Assembly (NCBI RefSeq): GCF_000003855.2
Contig: NW_003101638.1
Coordinates: 147,778-211,777, forward strand
Length of the DNA: 64,000 nucleotides
Source: Blastomyces gilchristii SLH14081
Taxonomy: Eukaryota > Ascomycota > Eurotiomycetes > Onygenales > Ajellomycetaceae
Direction of reading: 5' to 3'
The notes below the pieces were generated by a model that had not been told where the DNA came from, made no database searches, and saw nothing but the letters and a program-made list of their open reading frames with translations. Below are positions 60,810 through 64,000 of the stretch, piece after piece (the first letter of the stretch is position 1; each line of letters opens with the position of its first letter). The position numbers and the translations under genes were made by a program.

Positions 60810-62420
60810 TATTATCTGAGAAGAATTAAATGATTTAGAATAAAATTGAATAGTTTTAATCAATTTCTCTGTAAAAAATTGACTTATTTTCTATTAGTTT
60901 TTCTCTCAAAAGCTGTCATATTATCTGATTTATTATTAATTGATATCATACTTTTTCTCACTATATCTCAAGAAAGAGATTATAAAGATTTTATTAATTT
61001 ATCTTAATAATTAATTTTAGTTTATTATATTCTCTTCAAAGATCTAATCTAGTTACTGAACTAGTGTGAAAAAAATCAGATATTTTATATACAAAAGTCT
61101 TTTATTCTTCTTTTAAAATAGTCTGATCAACTTTTCAATTGAAAATAGACTTAGAAATCTCTTAATTGAAATAGTCTGATCAACTTTTCAATTTAAAAGA
61201 GTTTAATAAATCTCTCAATTGAAACAGTCTGATCAACTTTTTATTGAGTGAGAAAAATAAGTTCAAAAGTACACTTAGTTAATGTGAAAAAAGATACTTT
61301 CTCAAACACTATTTCTGAGATTGAAATTCTGAAGAGAAGAAAGAAAGAAGAAATAGAGAAATAACAAGTTCTTAAAATACAGAAACTTGAAAAAGTAAGT
61401 AAAATTCTTGAAAAACAGTATCTGAGTGAGATAAATGAAGAAGTTCTGTTAATTAGATAACTACAGAAGATGATCAAGTTCAGACTTGAGATTTTAAACA
61501 CAGTTCAAAAAACATAGAAAATTTCTAGTATAATTACTGACTCTTCATTTTACTCTTCTTCTTTTTCTACTTCTTCTTCTTCTTCTGTAAAGTAGAAGAA
61601 AATATATGCTTAAAGAGCTGAATCCGCTATCTCTAAATCTGTTAGCTTAAAACCTGCTCAAAATTCTGAGTAAACTGAGAATAATACTGCTCATGCTTCT
61701 ATTTATAGAAAAGTAGAGAAAAAAATATAAAAAGAGAAAAACTTTCAAATGTTCAGAAATAGAAGACTTATTCTTAAAATCTTAAATTAGAATATCTTAC
61801 AGAGAAAGAAGCTAAATTTAAATCTTATTTTCAGAATTAGAAATGAAATTAATCAGCAGTTCTTTTCTCAGTTAATAACTGATATTAAAGTTCAAAAATC
61901 AGTTATAACTTTAATTAAGTCATTCTTCTTTGAAAATTTCATTATTCTGACTACAATGTCTTAATTCAGTACAGAATTTCTCATTCAGAATGTGAATCTC
62001 TGAAAATCAGCAGTAGAATCTTTGCTAAATATAATAATTCTATCTGAGAGAGATGAAAAGTGAGATAAATTCATTCTTTATAATATTTCAGTTGAAATTT
62101 TTAACTGTTAAGAGAAAACACTAGTTCTTAAAAATAAATTAGAAGAATACAATTCTATTCAACTCAGAAAAGAGTCTGTATGACTAAATTTAATTAAGTT
62201 TGAATAAAGTAGAAAAAATGCCTCTATTCTAGTATATATAAAGATACTTGAATAATCAAAGATCTCTGAAGTAATAGTAGCAGATTTGAAAATAAGAGTT
62301 TATAAATACAAAGACTCAAGAATGAATCTCAAAGCTTAAACACAGTGTTTAAACTGTTAAAGATATGAACACTTTATAATCTTATATTTTAAAGACTTAA
62401 AATATACATTCTGTGCTAGA
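60810..62420 (+). mobile_element. LINE copy 2, ORF1 (gag-like), 5' part
   Basis: From about 61290 the plus strand encodes a charged coiled coil (ISEIEILKRRKKEEIEK, then a Ser-rich linker). Further on comes VADLKIRVYKYKDSRMNLKA, leading to a zinc knuckle CLNC-RYEHFII at 62346 (CX2CX4HX4C with the last Cys as Tyr). This arrangement is typical of fungal LINE ORF1 proteins. The start is not defined; 60810-61290 has no clear coding. ORF1 is broken by the element at 62421-63460. Several in-frame stops replace Trp or Gln. Confidence 0.7.
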
Positions 62421-63473
62421 TTATTATTATTATTATTATTCTTCAATTATAGATATATGCAGTCAGAGACTATGATATCTACCTGAGAACTTTTAGTTCT
62501 CAGAGTTTTTCCTATATCTGTAAAGTTAACTATTATACATTCATCAATTTCAGATATACAAAATCAGAAAATTCCAGCTCAGAATACAAAAACTGTTTAC
62601 AAATTGCAGTGTTTTAACATCTTCTGATACTTTGAAACTATTTGACAATATCATGACAAAGAAAAAGAGAAAGAGAACACAGTCTTAAAGATAGACATAT
62701 TAAATAGATAGCTACAGAACAAGATCTCCGCAGTTTACACCTTAAGCTATATACATATTTTAACACTCTATATAACCGACCGCCGCCTCTGTCCTCTCAG
62801 GCCCGCTTCAGAGGTTATCATTTCCTCTAAAGAGCTGCTGCTCAGCTAGCTCCTGTAACTAGCTTATTCATAAGTGAGATTCTCACTAAGAATAATATCA
62901 GAGCTACTCAATTCTAGTTAAGTCTCTAATCTTCCAGCTGTCAATCTCAGTATTTCAGCCTATCAATTGGCTGTCACAGTCTTGCTTACACTAATCACCT
63001 ATTAAGAGTGCCTAGGTCTTGTCTCATTTAGGTCCTTGCTAGGCCCAGGGTGTTCTAATCAGATAGTTTTTAAATCTCATTCCCCAGAAGTGGGTGCCTA
63101 GAGTGAGAGGGATGAGACCTGGCCAGTTAAGCTTGATAATGATTCACTATTCTGCGGGCACTCTAGACCTCAATCACTCTAGTACTGATCTAACTTGAAG
63201 CACCCGGGTGACTGTTAACTCTAAGATCAGTGAGAATTAGTGCCTGGGAATCCTCAGGATGAACATCTTAAGCTTGATAATGATTCACTATAGTGCATCC
63301 GGGGGCCCCCGGTACTGTTTTATGACTTAACAGTGAAAGCTGTGATTAAGATGGCCCTTGCAGGGTTCGAACCTGCCCTCTCTTGACATTCATTCCCCAG
63401 GGGGAAGGCCGCTAATTGAGGCTCCATGGTAGCGTAGTTAACCACTACGCCACCGGGCCCATTCTGTGCTAGA
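62408..63473 (-). mobile_element. Long tRNA-headed retroelement (1.04 kb) with TSDs
   Basis: Body 63460-62421 read leftward. The head GGGCCCGG is followed by A box TGGCGTAGTGG (63452-63442) with a perfect D-stem (GCGT/ACGC). After about 70 nt comes a T-arm GCAGG-TTCGAAC-CCTGC with B box 63373-63363, then AAGGGCC partly pairing with the 5' end. The body is GC-balanced and holds a 24-bp direct repeat (63127-63150, 63268-63291) but no long frame. The last 270 bp match the 3' tail of the LINE (47607-47850), ending in (AAT)n. TSDs ATTCTGTGCTAGA are at 62408-62420 and 63461-63473. It is inserted in ORF1 of LINE copy 2. Confidence 0.87.
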
Positions 63474-64000
63474 GATCATAAAACTAGTAAGTATAAATGT
63501 GAAATATGCTTAAAAAGAGATGAAATATATTAATATACTCTGCTTTAATACTTTAATTGTGAAGAAAAACATATATCTAGCTCAAAAGAATGTATATTTA
63601 CTTCAAGAACTCAAAAGAACTGAAGAATAGATGAAGCTCAAAGTTAATCAAGAACTGAAGAGAATAGTCAAGTCAGTAAATCTATAACTATAAGCTTAAA
63701 AAGAAGAAACTCTTAACTATTTAAATCTTCAAACTCTAATTCATCAGCTAAATATAAATAGAATTTGAATTCTTAAACTTCTGTTAAGATTAGAGAATTG
63801 AGAAATAACTCTGATAATAAACTAGATAGAATATAAACAGTTAAGATTCCTGCTTTTTAAAATAGTTAAAATTTACTATCACATAATAGTGATTAAATTC
63901 TACTCTATCTCTACTCTCTTTTAATATGAATATATAACAGAAATAATAAAAAAAGTTTAAAAACTCTTTAAAAATCACATTTATTCAAAACAATGTGAAT
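63474..64000 (+). mobile_element. LINE copy 2, ORF1 3' part
   Basis: ORF1 resumes after the insertion: DHKTSKYKCEICLKRDEIY, then YFNCEEKHISSSKECIF, further Cys/His knuckles of the gag-like protein. A Ser/Asn-rich end follows, with many stops after about 63620. ORF2 would lie beyond the window. Removing one copy of the 13-bp duplication joins this reading with 62420 (TFCA-type Cys before the junction). Confidence 0.72.

Noticed and set aside
63350..63460. Possible intron-containing tRNA gene on the minus strand
   Set aside because: D-arm and T-arm are good, but the acceptor stem has only five of seven pairs, no clear anticodon arm is seen, and it is the head of the 1.04-kb retroelement flanked by its own target-site duplications.
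19289..64000. Search for a biosynthetic cluster, giant transposon cargo or CRISPR-like array
   Set aside because: No non-transposon coding gene, tyrosine recombinase or regularly spaced repeat array was found in the AT-rich block.

Overview
This is a nuclear genome window from a filamentous ascomycete. Four spliced fungal genes with short introns and typical ascomycete branch points (for example TGCTAAC) sit beside a large, AT-rich block of mutated transposons. The gene set, the isochore-like split in base composition and the CpG depletion of the repeats suggest Onygenales, perhaps Ajellomycetaceae such as Blastomyces or a relative. That placement is inference; no database was searched.

Layout. 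Positions 1-1753 are AT-rich decayed repeat, followed by a 250-N assembly gap (1754-2003). Positions 2004-19288 are a GC-balanced gene island. It holds a broken ankyrin-repeat gene (about 2510-2915), a PPZ-type protein phosphatase (6220-8046, +), the CAF-1 subunit B/CAC2 histone chaperone (13471-10793, -), an EMI1-like twin-CX9C protein (16380-15312, -) and an AME1/CENP-U-like inner-kinetochore protein (16697-19052, +). The last two are divergent and share a 316-bp promoter with two CCAAT boxes. PPZ and CAC2 are convergent. The genes are unrelated housekeeping functions (ion and cell-wall signalling, chromatin assembly, mitochondrial intermembrane-space biology, kinetochore) and form no cluster.

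Positions 19289-64000 are a nest of transposons. A Copia element (-) is split by an 8.2-kb hAT element with perfect 8-bp target-site duplications; the hAT carries a tandem duplication of its right half and a 0.38-kb SINE. Two adjacent copies of one Gypsy family (31795-37474 and 37491-43515, both -) lie next to a second Gypsy family (43521 to about 47600, -). A Tad1-like LINE (-) is split by a third copy of the first Gypsy family (50439-56449, +). Further right are an inverted hAT fragment, a little-mutated dispersed repeat also found at 2237-2412, a 506-bp non-autonomous hAT with 8-bp duplications, and a second LINE (+) whose ORF1 is split by a 1.04-kb tRNA-headed retroelement.

Nearly all transposon coding capacity is destroyed by transition mutations. 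Comparison of copies within the window shows C-to-T changes mainly at CpG and CpC (GpG to GpA/ApG on the other strand), with CpA largely kept. The reverse-transcriptase motif YxDD reads YLNN or YMNN in every family where it could be read. The most interesting finding is a set of short tRNA-headed retroelements. Four copies of a 0.37-0.39-kb SINE have (AAT)n tails and clear target-site duplications, and one has a paralogous empty site in the same window. A longer 1.04-kb relative ends in the same 3' sequence as the resident LINE, which points to a SINE/LINE mobilisation partnership.
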